Of a stretch of DNA of 64,000 nucleotides, positions 1 through 14,582 are shown piece after piece. The notes under the pieces were generated by a model. The model saw only the letters and a program-made list of their open reading frames with translations. It ran no database searches and had not been told where the DNA came from. Position 1 is the first letter of the stretch. Each line of letters begins with the position of its first letter. The DNA comes from Erigeron canadensis (taxonomy: Eukaryota; Streptophyta; Magnoliopsida; Asterales; Asteraceae). The DNA is taken from the NCBI RefSeq assembly GCF_010389155.1, contig NC_057764.1, forward strand, positions 37,890,275 to 37,954,274, written 5' to 3'. Both the position numbers and the translations under genes were made by a program.

Positions 1-619
1 TCTTTAAACTTCTTAAGTGAGCACGTCAAATATCTTCTATTACGATAGTATGTAAAATTTATAATGATACTAACATATAAAGTTTTAAAAAGGAACGTAA
101 GATTTTAATCCTATAAATTATTACACAATCTATAACTAATAAAAACTTACCAATCTATACCTAATAAAAACTTACCAAAAAAGGGTTTTTTAGGGGCTTA
201 AAAGCCTTTAGCTTTTAAAAATAATCCCTGTTTGACAATACATAAGAAAGCAAAAACCCCAGCCTCAAAAAACTCTTAAAAGCCCCAAAAGGTCTTTAAA
301 ATAAAAACTCGTAGGAAGAGTTGGAAAAAAAACCCCAACCCCTAGCCCTAATGTCAAGCTCCGGCCTCAAGCCCTTCACTAAAGTCTCAGCTCCAAGCTT
401 TTTTGACACACATACAAATTAATGGATGTAACATATTCGGAAAATCAATATAATCAAAACCATTTCTTTTTCTTCAAGAAAATTACTTTACTAAATTGCG
501 TGCGCCCAACGACATATTCCCACAAAACCATTTGCGCCCACTTTCCCCAAAACTTTCTCACACAACCTAAACCTCTTGTTCGTCTTTTAAACCCCATTAA
601 CTGTTTTTCAATAAAAAAA
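1..619 (+). promoter_or_regulatory. Upstream region and 5' leader of the aspartate aminotransferase gene
   Basis: There is no recognisable gene here. The sequence is AT-rich, with some C-rich stretches around 240-380, and leads directly into the start codon at 620. An open frame beginning at 422 reads into the true first exon in the same direction, but its upstream part resembles no protein I know. I treat it as leader or promoter sequence. I could not place a TATA box with confidence. Confidence 0.4.
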
Positions 620-4024
<3,405 letters not shown>

Positions 4025-4295
4025 ACCAATTACTTTTTTGTCTCTCTTTTGACACTGTATGTTGCTGTAAGTGCAAACAATTTTATTTTCCGAGTTCTTT
4101 TCAACCGGCATGTTCTGCCTAATGTGGAACTTAATCGCAATTAAATAAATGAGTTCACTTGATTTGCTTGATTTCTGTATGCTTCTTTACTGTTACTACT
4201 CAAAATATAGTTTTTGTATTAGAAAAAGAGATGTACAATGTTCCATTCGGAAGAATGGGATTGTATTTACATTGCTATTCTAGCTCTAATCTCCA

Positions 4296-6556
4296 TTAAT
4301 GGCGGGTTGTTGGGCTTCTCAATTTATAAGCCTCTAACTTCTCCATATATGAATTTTTTGTTCTTGCCAGAATCTTAGCTGATTTGCTTTGATACTTTTC
4401 GGGTTCTGTATCTTCTGATTTAGGAGTAGAGTTGCTGTTTGTAGTTGATGCTCCTTCTTGATCGATACTCCACCCCATAAAATCTGATAGCGTCAATGAT
4501 GTAGGTGATCCTGTAGGAGTTTGACCTTGGTTTTGACCTATTTGACCATTGGATTCTTCCAAGGGTTTTCGTGATGCCAACAATGATGGATCTTGTGCCA
4601 CATTGTCTGCATAAAGTACATCCTCAATACGGTTCATCACCGTGCTTGCCAAACTCTCCAACACTCGTGAATAGCTCTCCAAGATAGCATGACCAACATC
4701 CTACAAGTTTACCATTATAGTTAGAGGTGGAAAATTGAGCAGTTGGGTAATGGGTTAGGAGGTTCTATGCATCAAAAATTCATTTGGCAACTTTTGACTT
4801 GTTTAACTCTTTGGCTGATTTCTGTTTTAGCGTTATTTGAAACTATATGTTTGACCTATACGGGAGTTTAAGTCACAAAATATAAAGCGAGTCTGCCCAT
4901 GCCCCATTCATAAGTAAATGAGTCGTAATACCTACATCTGCTTTTAGGCTTTAGCAAGTACACAAGATAAAGAAAAGGAAATATGAACTTTTCTTTCTTG
5001 TTCATACCTTATTGTACTCTATTTTGCTAATTTCTAGTGACGACTGAGGAAGTCCTGGGAATCTCTGTTTCAGAAGGAGTAAAATGGTTTCGGCTCTCTC
5101 TTCAAAGAGTTCTCTTTTCTCTATACTTATAGATGTACTCCACGAAGATTTTGAGTCCTTTTGATTCATCTTTCTTTTCCATATAACTATAGAAGCTTCG
5201 ATTTTGTTCTTAAGATCAAGAACACTTAGCTCTGATGAAAGATCCATGGTTGATAGAAACTGCCCTGGGTCAAAAAACTCAACCGTAATGCTCTTATAGA
5301 TCGAATCTCCAAGAGTTTCTCGACCATTCTGTCAAGTACAGCAAATTAGATCAGTCAAGCTTTTCGGGTTTACATAGCCATAAGTAGATGAGCAGGTTGC
5401 AGGGTTGGGGAACGGGCCAATTTCTTTCAGGTTAGAACAGGTATCTTTAGGTGCTGTCAAAACGGAACTGGTCTATTTTGAAGAAAAAATATTTTGACCT
5501 CAATGACCCGTTATCATACAACAGACCTATTTTCTTTACCTTTGGAAGAGTATCGATGTAGTTCTCAGGTATGTCCATTTCTGCCAGTATTTCTGCATTG
5601 ATGGCCATGGAAGCTTTCAGAACTTGGTTGACACAATCCTTTTGATACTGCATCCATTTTCTTGATTCATCAGAAAGCCCTTCTGGTGGAACTTTGACTG
5701 TAGGTAGCCACCATTTATCGCTTCTTTGAACGCCTTTTTCTGATTCATCTGCATCTTTAGATACATACCAGAATTGATTCTGGTTCCTGAAATTGTCTAG
5801 ACAACCCTGGATCATATAACTATATGATCATTTCAACTGTCCAAAAGAGCCAAGTTATTTTCAAAAGGAAATGGAATTGAATCATTACAATGAGCATAGC
5901 ATCTAGCTTCTTCAGAGCAGGGATGTTCATCCTCAGATCGCCTCTTTGTTTTGTCATCATAACCTGCAAGAACATGAATTGAACAATTTTAAACCTGATA
6001 GTTACGAGTTCAATCTTACTTATCATATCATGAATTCTAAAAAGCGTTAACCAAACGCATACCTCCATATTTGATCCGTCTTTGGATGTTTGTTGAGAGG
6101 GAACAAATTCAACGATGTAATCTGTCACGGACAGAAGCCAGCCAACTTCTCTTCTCCATCTCTTTTTCCTATCTTCTGCCATTGGAGCAAGTTTATGTTG
6201 TTCCCCGAATGCAGAAGCTGCAAATATCCCAAAAAGTTAATCATCTTTACATACTTTTTATGTAAAGATGGTTTTGGATGGTTACGATTAACATTACCAG
6301 CAAGATTAGTAATGGCATTCGATAATGCCAAAGCAGAGGAAACTCCCTTCCCACCACCTGACATATCTTCTCCTAAAAGAAGCTTAGCAAACCTTTCTTT
6401 CATCTGCTCCATCTCTGCACAAACAGCCATAAGTCCCTTCTCCTGAACATTTTGCATAATCGAAACATAAAATGGAATCAAAAGCTTACCTGCACGTCTT
6501 CTTTTAGCCTTAGAAACCGGATCATTGCCGCTTGCAATAGGTTCTTGCTCATCCAT
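4296..6556 (-). CDS. Rop guanine nucleotide exchange factor (PRONE domain), 6 exons, 493 aa
   Basis: RopGEFs activate plant ROP/RAC small GTPases at the plasma membrane, controlling polar growth and receptor-kinase signalling. Exons on the minus strand: 6556-6298, 6217-6063, 5963-5889, 5806-5540, 5328-5008, 4700-4296. They sum to 1,482 nt with consistent phases and GT/AG borders. PRONE landmarks are [20 protein letters not shown] (residues about 50-70), [10 protein letters not shown] (about 150-162), FWYV (175-178), KWWLP (194-198), [19 protein letters not shown] (about 220-240), [18 protein letters not shown] (about 342-359) and [11 protein letters not shown]. The N-terminal arm is short, and a Ser/Thr-rich tail of roughly 100 residues follows the PRONE core, as in the group with C-terminal autoinhibition. 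For exon 4 I chose the acceptor just before GGT (5806) because it keeps the frame and restores the family alignment; the upstream in-frame ATG of the open frame is intronic. Confidence 0.94.
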
Positions 6557-7616
6557 CGTTATTGTATTTCTTCCTCTTGATGTTTGTCAAAATGCTGTCA
6601 ATTTTAAGGTTTCTGCATTTGCAACGAAGAAGTGCAAAAAACCATTATATGAGAAAAAGTTTTTTGACAAATATAAGATGTAAATAAATAAGAAAAACAA
6701 AGAAAATTTCTTACACCCAATTGAGAGGTTAAAAAGAATTTGTTGATTAGAAAATTTGCTAGAAATTTGTTTTATTGGTTTTTGTGTATTTTGTCGTTTG
6801 ACTTATGCTATTGTTTTTTGTTTCAATAGAAGTTGTTTGGTAGTTTTGAGTTTTGAAACGTGGGGTGCATGTTTATTTCTAAATAGTTGACATAATCTGA
6901 ATTAGAGGGGCTTAAATTTGGACAAAAGAATTTATTTATAAACTTAGTGATAATTGCAGCTGTCGTATATATATAACCATATATATGCTAACTTCATCAC
7001 TAGTCCTCTTCATCCCACTTTCACTAAGTTGATTTTGGTGGCAGAAGAGACCAGCATTTGCATGGTTGATAAAAATCGGAAGAACAAGTAAATTGAAACT
7101 CAATATTGTTCAGCCATATGATGTAACGTGTTTTTTTTTTTTTTTTTGTTCATTTGGGCTCGTTTAGAAGTTGAAGATGGTCATTTTTCTATATTTCGGT
7201 TTAGCTTATTTTATAAACGAGGATCTGTTTTTTTTATTTGGTTATTTTGTGGATCTTTAGCTTAATTTCCATATAATTAGTTACTGTAGAATACTTAGCT
7301 AGGATTTGTGTGTTGGCCATTGACTCTGCGCGCATTTAGTATGGTCGATGAAGGACACGGGTTCGAGACCTTCTTTTGAAACTAAATACAAATTATGTGA
7401 TACTGTTCATAACATGAGTGTACAAGACGTGCTAACAGACTTTTTTTTTTTTTCTTTGTTATCAAGTGAGTCGTGAAAAATGAATAGCCTAGTAACACAA
7501 GTTCTGTTATAGTCGGAAACTCCCCAGTCCCCATACTCAAATTTCATATTCATAGGCCTAAAAACATTAAAGGTAATAATTATACATAAGGGAAATGATA
7601 TGTAGGAACATTAAGC
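6557..7616. other. Spacer 5' of the RopGEF gene
   Basis: This AT-rich spacer has no coding evidence and probably includes the RopGEF promoter and leader. It contains poly(T) tracts near 7131-7147 and 7441-7453. A box-B-like motif (GGGTTCGAGACC) near 7355, followed about 80 bp later by the second poly(T), may be a decayed SINE. I found no convincing target-site duplication for it. Confidence 0.4.
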
Positions 7617-7631
7617 TAGGGTCGCATACTA

Positions 7632-7918
7632 AAAAAAAAAGGTAATGGGGGTAACCTTAGCCCCGGTACCACAATTGGATACCCATCAACCCATCCCGTA
7701 TGAGCCATATGATGCCGCTAAAATACCTCCATCATAATCCCCACATGATCTGGGTACCCCGAAGGATCGAACCCGCGTATTTAAACTTCACATATGGGTC
7801 TAGGCTTCATTGGTAACGGGTACCTTAAAAGAATTATTTTTTGTCCCCAGCGGGGATCGAACCTGAGACCTTAAGGTCACCAAATGCTTGCCTTACCACT
7901 AGGCTAATTCCTTGTTGG
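7632..7918 (-). mobile_element. Dimeric tRNA-derived SINE with 15-bp target-site duplication
   Basis: On the minus strand the element opens with a pol III box A-like stretch (TAGCCTAGTGGTAAGGC) and a box B (GGTTCGATCCC, near 7862). A second box-B-like motif (GGGTTCGATCC) lies near 7769, and the element ends in poly(T) at 7640-7632. Perfect 15-bp direct repeats TAGGGTCGCATACTA flank it at 7617-7631 and 7919-7933. The two promoter-like heads suggest two fused SINE units. It is non-coding and would have been mobilised by LINE machinery in trans. Confidence 0.88.
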
Positions 7919-8009
7919 TAGGGTCGCATACTAGTGTTGTGATATCTAGTGTATTGATGTGGTCAAATTCATTAGGGTAAAACAACCCTTTACCCAAAAG
8001 AAAAGATAT

Positions 8010-8190
8010 GAGAAATGCTATGTATACAAACTAAATAAAAATAAATGTTTACAAAATGATTTGGTAAATTAGGTGGACCAATTATATGTTAAGTTATTTT
8101 CTCTTTCTCCATTATCTCCTTTAATTTGATTGGTTAGATATGAGTTTGTAAAAGTTTGTTTGTAACTAGTTTGTGACTCTAACATTGCTC
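8010..8190. mobile_element. Short TIR element (MITE), 181 bp
   Basis: The left end GAGAAATGCTA and the right end TAACATTGCTC are imperfect inverted repeats; the right end reads GAGCAATGTTA on the other strand. The flanks are AAAGATAT (8002-8009) and GAAAGATAT (8191-8199), consistent with an 8- or 9-bp target duplication carrying one change. The interior is AT-rich and non-coding. An 8-bp duplication would favour hAT and 9-bp a Mutator-like origin; I cannot decide between them. Confidence 0.65.
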
Positions 8191-8199
8191 GAAAGATAT

Positions 8200-10990
8200 A
8201 TTGTGTCGTTGGATATTGCACGAGTAAAATGAGATATACAAAACAGTAACCTTAATCTTCTAATCATTTTATACACTTTCATTTTTTTTTAATATTTTTT
8301 TTTATGTTTCTTTATTATAAATCATTTTATGTACTTTCAAATGCACTTTCACCTATATTACTCTTGTATCGTTGTATTATTAATGTGTTATCATAATCAT
8401 AAACGTAATTTTCTTTTAATTATAAACGTATTTTTCTAAATTATTAATGTATTTTTGTTTAAAATAATTGAATAAAAAGTAGCTTAGCAAATAATGTATG
8501 TAATTTATAAAGGTAAATAAAGTGAAAAAGAAATGGTATTTTGTGTTTTGCTTTTATAATGGTTTGTAATTGATACATTAATGATGAAAGTAGAGCAGCA
8601 TTGAGATGACGTTTTAGGTGGTTTGCATCTTGGACGAAATGCTCTTGCTTGTCTTGGTTATTGTCCTTTCCAATATTACTGAAAGATGTAAAGTTGTAGG
8701 AAGTAACAGTTTTAGCACTGAGATCTTCGATACTATAATGAATTATGTTGCTTTTTTAGAGATAGAAAGCATATTATATGAATGAAAAGGGATGTCATAA
8801 TAAATGGATTTCCTAATACATTATTCTGCCTTTTGCTTTTTTACCTTTTTGAAACACTCCCATTTGGCAAAATAATAGAAATTTCTTTTCCGCAAGTAAA
8901 ATCGACACTATGAAGCCGATGGAAATGAACGTTGGGTAAGCGTGAGACCACCTCTTTTAACCTAGTATTTGTCGCTTTACATTTTAGTCACTTTTTAGCA
9001 CTTAATTGTCACATTTTGACAGAAAAAATAAATGAACATTTTGTAAATTCGCATCACTTAAAAAAACTTACCAAAACTTTCTCATTTTTGATAAATTGAC
9101 ACTACATCTTGTTTGATTGCCCTTTATTATAAGCCTTCTTCAACAAACATAACACTTTGTTACAAGTTTTCAGTTTGTTTTTTAAATTTTAGCAATATAT
9201 TGAAATAATACACTAAACTGTTTATTTTCTTACCTTCAACATAGAATCCTTGTTTTTACCTTCAACGTACCTGCATTTTATGTGTTTGTCATTTTTTTTA
9301 CGTGTGTAATTCAGTTTTTATTGGAACAAAAACACTAGTTAAGCATAAGATTAATTCAATTTTGGTCTGATAAAGGTTCAACGTACATCTTAAGATTTGG
9401 GTTTTTTAAAGGTCACAGATAATTAGATAAATACTTGTGGGAGAATAAAATAATTAAATATATATCTTTGAGATAATTAAAATGGTTTGGTGAACCAACT
9501 GCGTGTGGGGCCCAATAGAGTCAAAACATAGATTTGGAAATTGTAATACCGTCGGTGTTTGGGGCCTTTACAATTAAAGGGTGGAGTATCCAGAATAGAT
9601 TACAAAATTCTATTTTAATGGGCTTATGGGCCCCACAATACTTGTTTTCACTTTAATAAACCCAACCACATATAAATTACTGTTGCTAATGGCCCATGGC
9701 AAAGATTCTAAAAATATGCAAGTGTTTAAGAAGTAGCTTCATTTTGTGATCGAGACTTGTTGACTTGGTAAACATGATTTGGAACTTGAACTTGTTACAT
9801 TATCAAAATAAAAGCTCAAAACTCAGTTGTGCGTGATAACATTATTATTTTCATAATCATTTTAATGGGTTTAGGCTTTTACCTTTTGAAACTCAGTTGT
9901 GCGTGATAAGATTATTATTTTCATAATCAGTTACGCGTGTACAATTATGTATATACTCAAGGAATCGAATGATCAGAGTCGCTAAGATCGCATAGCAAAC
10001 GAGTCGAGTCTTCAATATAAAAGATCTTGTCATAAATTGAATTGATTTCAAATATTTTTCAATTCGAACTCTAATAGCTTCTGAATCAGCTCAACTTGAT
10101 ACATCTATGGTTTTAATTTTTTTTTTATGGTTAGTTAGCAAATCCTTAAAATAATAAAGGAACATATTAACAGGCAGAGTAATCAAGATAAGCAAGTCTT
10201 CATATTTGGTAGGTATGTAAAGAATTCATATCTTCATATTTGGTAGGTATGTAAAGAATTCATCTATACATTTTGTTTAATATATCCATCCATAAACAAA
10301 CATCCTGGTAAAAGGAAATGCATGTTACATAGTGGTTCAATGTCAAAGATGGTGGACATATTTCCCTTATTTATCATATTTGGTTGGTGCATAAGGAATA
10401 CATATTAAAATGGTTGTTCAATATAAAAGATGGTGGACAGATATCACACAATTTATACGACTTTAATTAAGCTTAATTATGATTAATATAAACTACTTGA
10501 AGTGAGTACCATAGATTGATAGATATAAACATTAGGTTGGGTTGAGTTGATGTAATAGAATATTATCGAAATATCCTCTAATTAGTTATATTATTCTTCG
10601 TTAACTAATACTCTTCTCCTTTAACTAATACGTATGTCCTTCTGCGTTTTCTAGGAATTATAAGGTCTAGCTCTAACTTACCTTGACCAATTGTGACCGT
10701 TCTTGAGAAAAATCACGAAGGGGCCAAAAGTCGCTTCACGTGTTCCATAAATAGCACTAATTATAAAACAATTTTTAGAATCAGACACAGATAAAATAAC
10801 GTTACGGAGGGGATCGACCGGGGCAACCTTGGGCCCTTAATAAGATGCGCCATTGTTGAGGAATACTAACAATTAACAAAAGCTTTGCATGCTCTGCCTA
10901 TAAGCCAACAACCACAAATTCGGTTGCAAGTCCAATTACAAGATAGTTATATCAAACATACATTATGTTTCCTTATCTGGATGTGTAACC
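8200..10990. repeat. Intergenic spacer with local direct repeats
   Basis: No gene is seen here. Two duplications stand out. A unit of about 40 bp containing AACTCAGTTGTGCGTGATAA occurs near 9819 and 9891, with a diverged third copy near 12,730. A 34-bp unit containing TCTTCATATTTGGTAGGTATG is repeated in tandem at 10,198-10,265. The rest is AT-rich without coding or structural signal that I can support. Confidence 0.5.
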
Positions 10991-11014
10991 CCAGGGAAAA
11001 ATATGTAGCCCCAC

Positions 11015-11147
11015 CACAGAGGGTATTAGCGGTGACGTCGCCGCTAATATTGCGGGTCTCCATGTTTGTAATGGTAAATCTGAACGAGAAATTAGCGGGT
11101 CCCCTGTCAGTGTCAGAGTATTAGCGGCGACGTCGCCACTAATACCT
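11015..11147. mobile_element. Palindromic GC-rich subterminal motifs, probable CACTA-type remnant
   Basis: Two copies of a near-perfect palindrome of the form TTAGCGGYGACGTCGCCRCTAA lie at about 11,025-11,050 and 11,120-11,143 within AT-rich DNA. Clustered short inverted motifs of this kind are typical of the subterminal regions of plant CACTA transposons, where transposase binds. I did not find matching CACTA termini or a 3-bp duplication, so only a remnant is claimed. Confidence 0.45.
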
Positions 11148-12354
11148 TGGTCGGGTTGACTTTTGCCTGGTGGTGTTATCCTCTGCCTTCCTGTACGCCT
11201 TATCTAGTTAAGAGTTACTTATTTTGTTTGTATATATGTTTTGAACCGACTCGTTTTTGGCACTGAATACGACATTATGTATATATTGTATGTAAAAACT
11301 TGTTTTTGACAAGTTACATTGTTAAATGGTCTTTGGTCTATATTGACACCTTCAACGATCATCATGGTACAAGAATAGTTGGGAAATGAAGTTCAAATTC
11401 AAATTTATGGACCCAATAAATATATACATATACATGAGTGACATATATAATAAATTAAAGCAGGATGTATATTTGAAATCGATGTCCAACAGACAAGAGG
11501 CAAACAAAAGATTGGTGGGGATTTAATTACCATTTAAAGCTCCACCCCAATAAAGATGCTCATTTTACCCCAACAAGACTCTTGTGATTCTTTTAAAATA
11601 TATTTCCATCTTTGTCTGTCATTTAAATTAAAATGTGAATTTATTTCTAAGACTGTATTACTGAAAAGTTTGTTAAAATATATATTTGTATTCAATTGTG
11701 TTCAGTGTTTACCCATATCAAGGCTAACAGCTTTTTGCATTTCTTGCATGGGGTACGTACGATCCTAACTCCTAAGGCTTCTCAAGTCTCAAGTTGGTTT
11801 AAAGAGAGAAAACGAGGAGAGGGGAAAGGAAGATTTTTTTTTTAAAAAAATAACTTTTATTCATAAACACCAGTCTATAAATCTTAGGCCGGCCACATTA
11901 CTTACATGACTATATCATTTACAACATCAAACCGATTCTAACTATTTAAACTAATCATAAAATTCCTTGATCATAAAACTCATTTAAAAAATACTGTAGA
12001 AGTTAAGAAAATGACTAACGCCAAAAAAAAAAAAACTAATGGTAAGATTTTAAATAAAGTTTTGTTAATGTGCCCTAAGCTTGATGTTATTAAAGTGTAT
12101 AAAATTTATTATAATTCTATTATAAAATTTAGATGATAAATTTTTAAATTAAAAATATAGGTTTCTATATGAGCTTTTGATTATGGATCTTCTTTTTATT
12201 TCCTCTCCTCTTTTCTTCTCTTTATTTTCTCTTTATTTTTTTCATTCTTTCCCAAAAACTACACATTGTATATATATATCTATTAATATAACTCTTTGGT
12301 CATAAAAGCTGGAATTTAATGTCATTCAAAATGACATTACACGTACGTGAATAG

Positions 12355-12683
12355 TTTTTTTTTTAAGGTGAATTTCGTTGAAAACTTCGTGTCGCGATTC
12401 AACAACAAGAGGTTTAGCATACGTTATCTTAACCGGATCCGCGTTAGAGAGTTCCCTCGAAGTAGAAATCCCTATTTCAAATACCCGATGGGGAAAAACC
12501 CCCTACTAATCCGCCCGAAAGCACGACAATTAATAGGGGTAAACCCTGCCCCTTCAAACTTGAACCTAGGTAAACCCAAGCCAAACCCTCATAAAGGGAC
12601 CTCCTTATGTCCTCCCCAAAATTTGAACTTAAGACCTCATGAATGGGGGGATGATCTTTCAACCATTGAGCTAATGTTCAAAG
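12355..12683 (-). mobile_element. tRNA-derived SINE with poly(A) tail
   Basis: Read on the minus strand, the head near 12,680 has box A-like (TAGCTCAATGGTTGAAAG) and box B-like (TCTTAAGTTCAAATTTTGG) sequence. The other end, at 12,355-12,363, is a poly(A) tail (poly(T) on the plus strand). The possible target duplication is poor (ACGTGAATA versus ACGTGAACA). Both overlapping open frames here are by-products of the SINE. Confidence 0.6.
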
Positions 12684-12689
12684 ACACGT

Positions 12690-14582
12690 GAACACATACT
12701 AATAAAAGATGTTTTTAGGTAGCAGACTAACTCAGTTTTGCATGATAAGATTATTATTATTATAATCATTTCAACGGCTTTTGTTCTACATCTCGTAGTC
12801 TAGAATACGTGTAAGGTTTTACTATTATACGATGAGGTGTTTCCTGATATCGAATACCGACTAACTGTTAAAAAAAAGATGTTTTTTCTTAACATTAAAA
12901 TCTATGAAAATGATATTTTAATATAATCTTTTAGCTCTTAAAAATAAGACTTTTTTTAACGACATTTTATCTTATTTCTAGTTCTAAATTACACGTATAC
13001 CTAAAAACTAGGACTTTTGAAAAAATCCTTATTAATCCACCCCATAAATTTGAGAAGTGAGATTCAAATCCAAGTGAATCCTATCAAAGTTAAAGACCTA
13101 ACCCCATTGGCAAAATTAAGCTATTAAAATAAAAATAATTTAACATCTATTCATTTTATTGAAATCATTTGACTTATATGAATTTTAAAATATAAGAAAT
13201 TATGAGAAGATCAAAGTTTAAAAAGTTAAAATCTAACTAAGATAAAAAATTTTTTTTGAAGAATTGTAGATTACCAATTAGGATAGTGTTATGATAATCT
13301 AATTTATAAAATAAGTAAAATAAAAATACTACAAGTCATAATCCTCTAGATTTTCGAACAATTACATCAAATACTTTAGTAATCACATGCTAGGAGCCAA
13401 ACGGTAATGATTTTATCACATGTAAACATGATTATGATACAAAAAAATAATTATTATTTTCTTATTATAAACATTGCTTATTTTCAAGGAAGTATATTTT
13501 TCTTTCTTCTTGGGATACCCAAAAAATAAAAAAGGGATCTGAATTCATGACAATGTTGATATCAAACATATATCACCGATTTCCTTAAACTCCCAATTAT
13601 TGCTATCCATAGCCATTCACATTACTATTACTTATTTTTCAACCAACAAAAATATTAAAATAAAAACCATTCGTTTTCCTACTTTTGCTTAAAATCTTTG
13701 TTTCTTCTTCAACAAATGTGTTACTTCACCTGCAAACTTACCATCATTTCATGATTCATGGGCACCTGAAAAGATTTGATTTTTAACATTTTAACTTAAT
13801 TAAAGCCACTTACTTTACACTCTCACTTCATTTTCTTTTTCTTATTAAAAAAAATCTTGATTTCTTACACCTCGTGTTTTGTTTTCTATTTTTCATGGTG
13901 CAAAAACAAAAAAGAAGGAAAATTTATTCATATATACTTACATATATAAAGTCAAGATTCACTTGCCCTTTTGTTCTTCTTGTGTGGATCTAGTTTGCTC
14001 ACTTTTCATTTTCACACACCACCAAACCTAACAGAAACCATGTGAAGCAAAAAAAGGTTAAGTTTTTAGGTTCATTAATGGTAGTTTTGTGACCTCAAAT
14101 CACTTTTTTTCATCTGGGTATTTTGTTTTTGCAAATTTTTTTGAAAATTTGTGAGACAATTTGTTGGGTTTGGTCAATGGTGATTACTTCTGTTTGGTAG
14201 CAGATAAACACTCAAAAGGTACTTACTTTTATTGAATTATATAGTTATTTTGTTTCAATCTTTTTGTATTGTTGTTGTTGTTTATATCTGTCATTATATG
14301 TAAAAAGATAAAATGGAGGTGGTGTTTGTATGTAGAAAGATATATGTATGTATATATTGAAGCATTTACATTCTTTGGTTTCTTTAAAGGCGGCAATTGA
14401 TGATTTTTTAACTTTGCATTTGTCTTGCTTGGCATGAAGCCGGACAAATTCTTTGGAATTTTGTCTTTTGTGGACTAAAAATTCTTTGATAGAATAAGCA
14501 ACAAGTGTAACTCAAATGGAATTTTTGATAATTTTTAAAAAGCGTCTGACTTTATCAATTGCAATTATATTGTGAATAGAAT
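12690..14582 (+). promoter_or_regulatory. Upstream spacer, promoter and probable 5' leader of the TRM-like gene
   Basis: This stretch is AT-rich and non-coding. From about 13,960 to 14,580 it has the look of a transcribed leader. A possible 5' UTR intron may begin after 14,219 (AAAGGTACTTAC). No coding sequence is supported before the ATG at 14,583. Confidence 0.35.

Noticed and set aside
7840..7920. tRNA gene
   Set aside because: Box A and box B are present, but there is no cloverleaf with paired acceptor stem. The target duplications show it is a SINE. The same applies to the other box-B hits.
12347..12691. Overlapping open frames on both strands
   Set aside because: They coincide with a SINE, and the two strands mirror each other.
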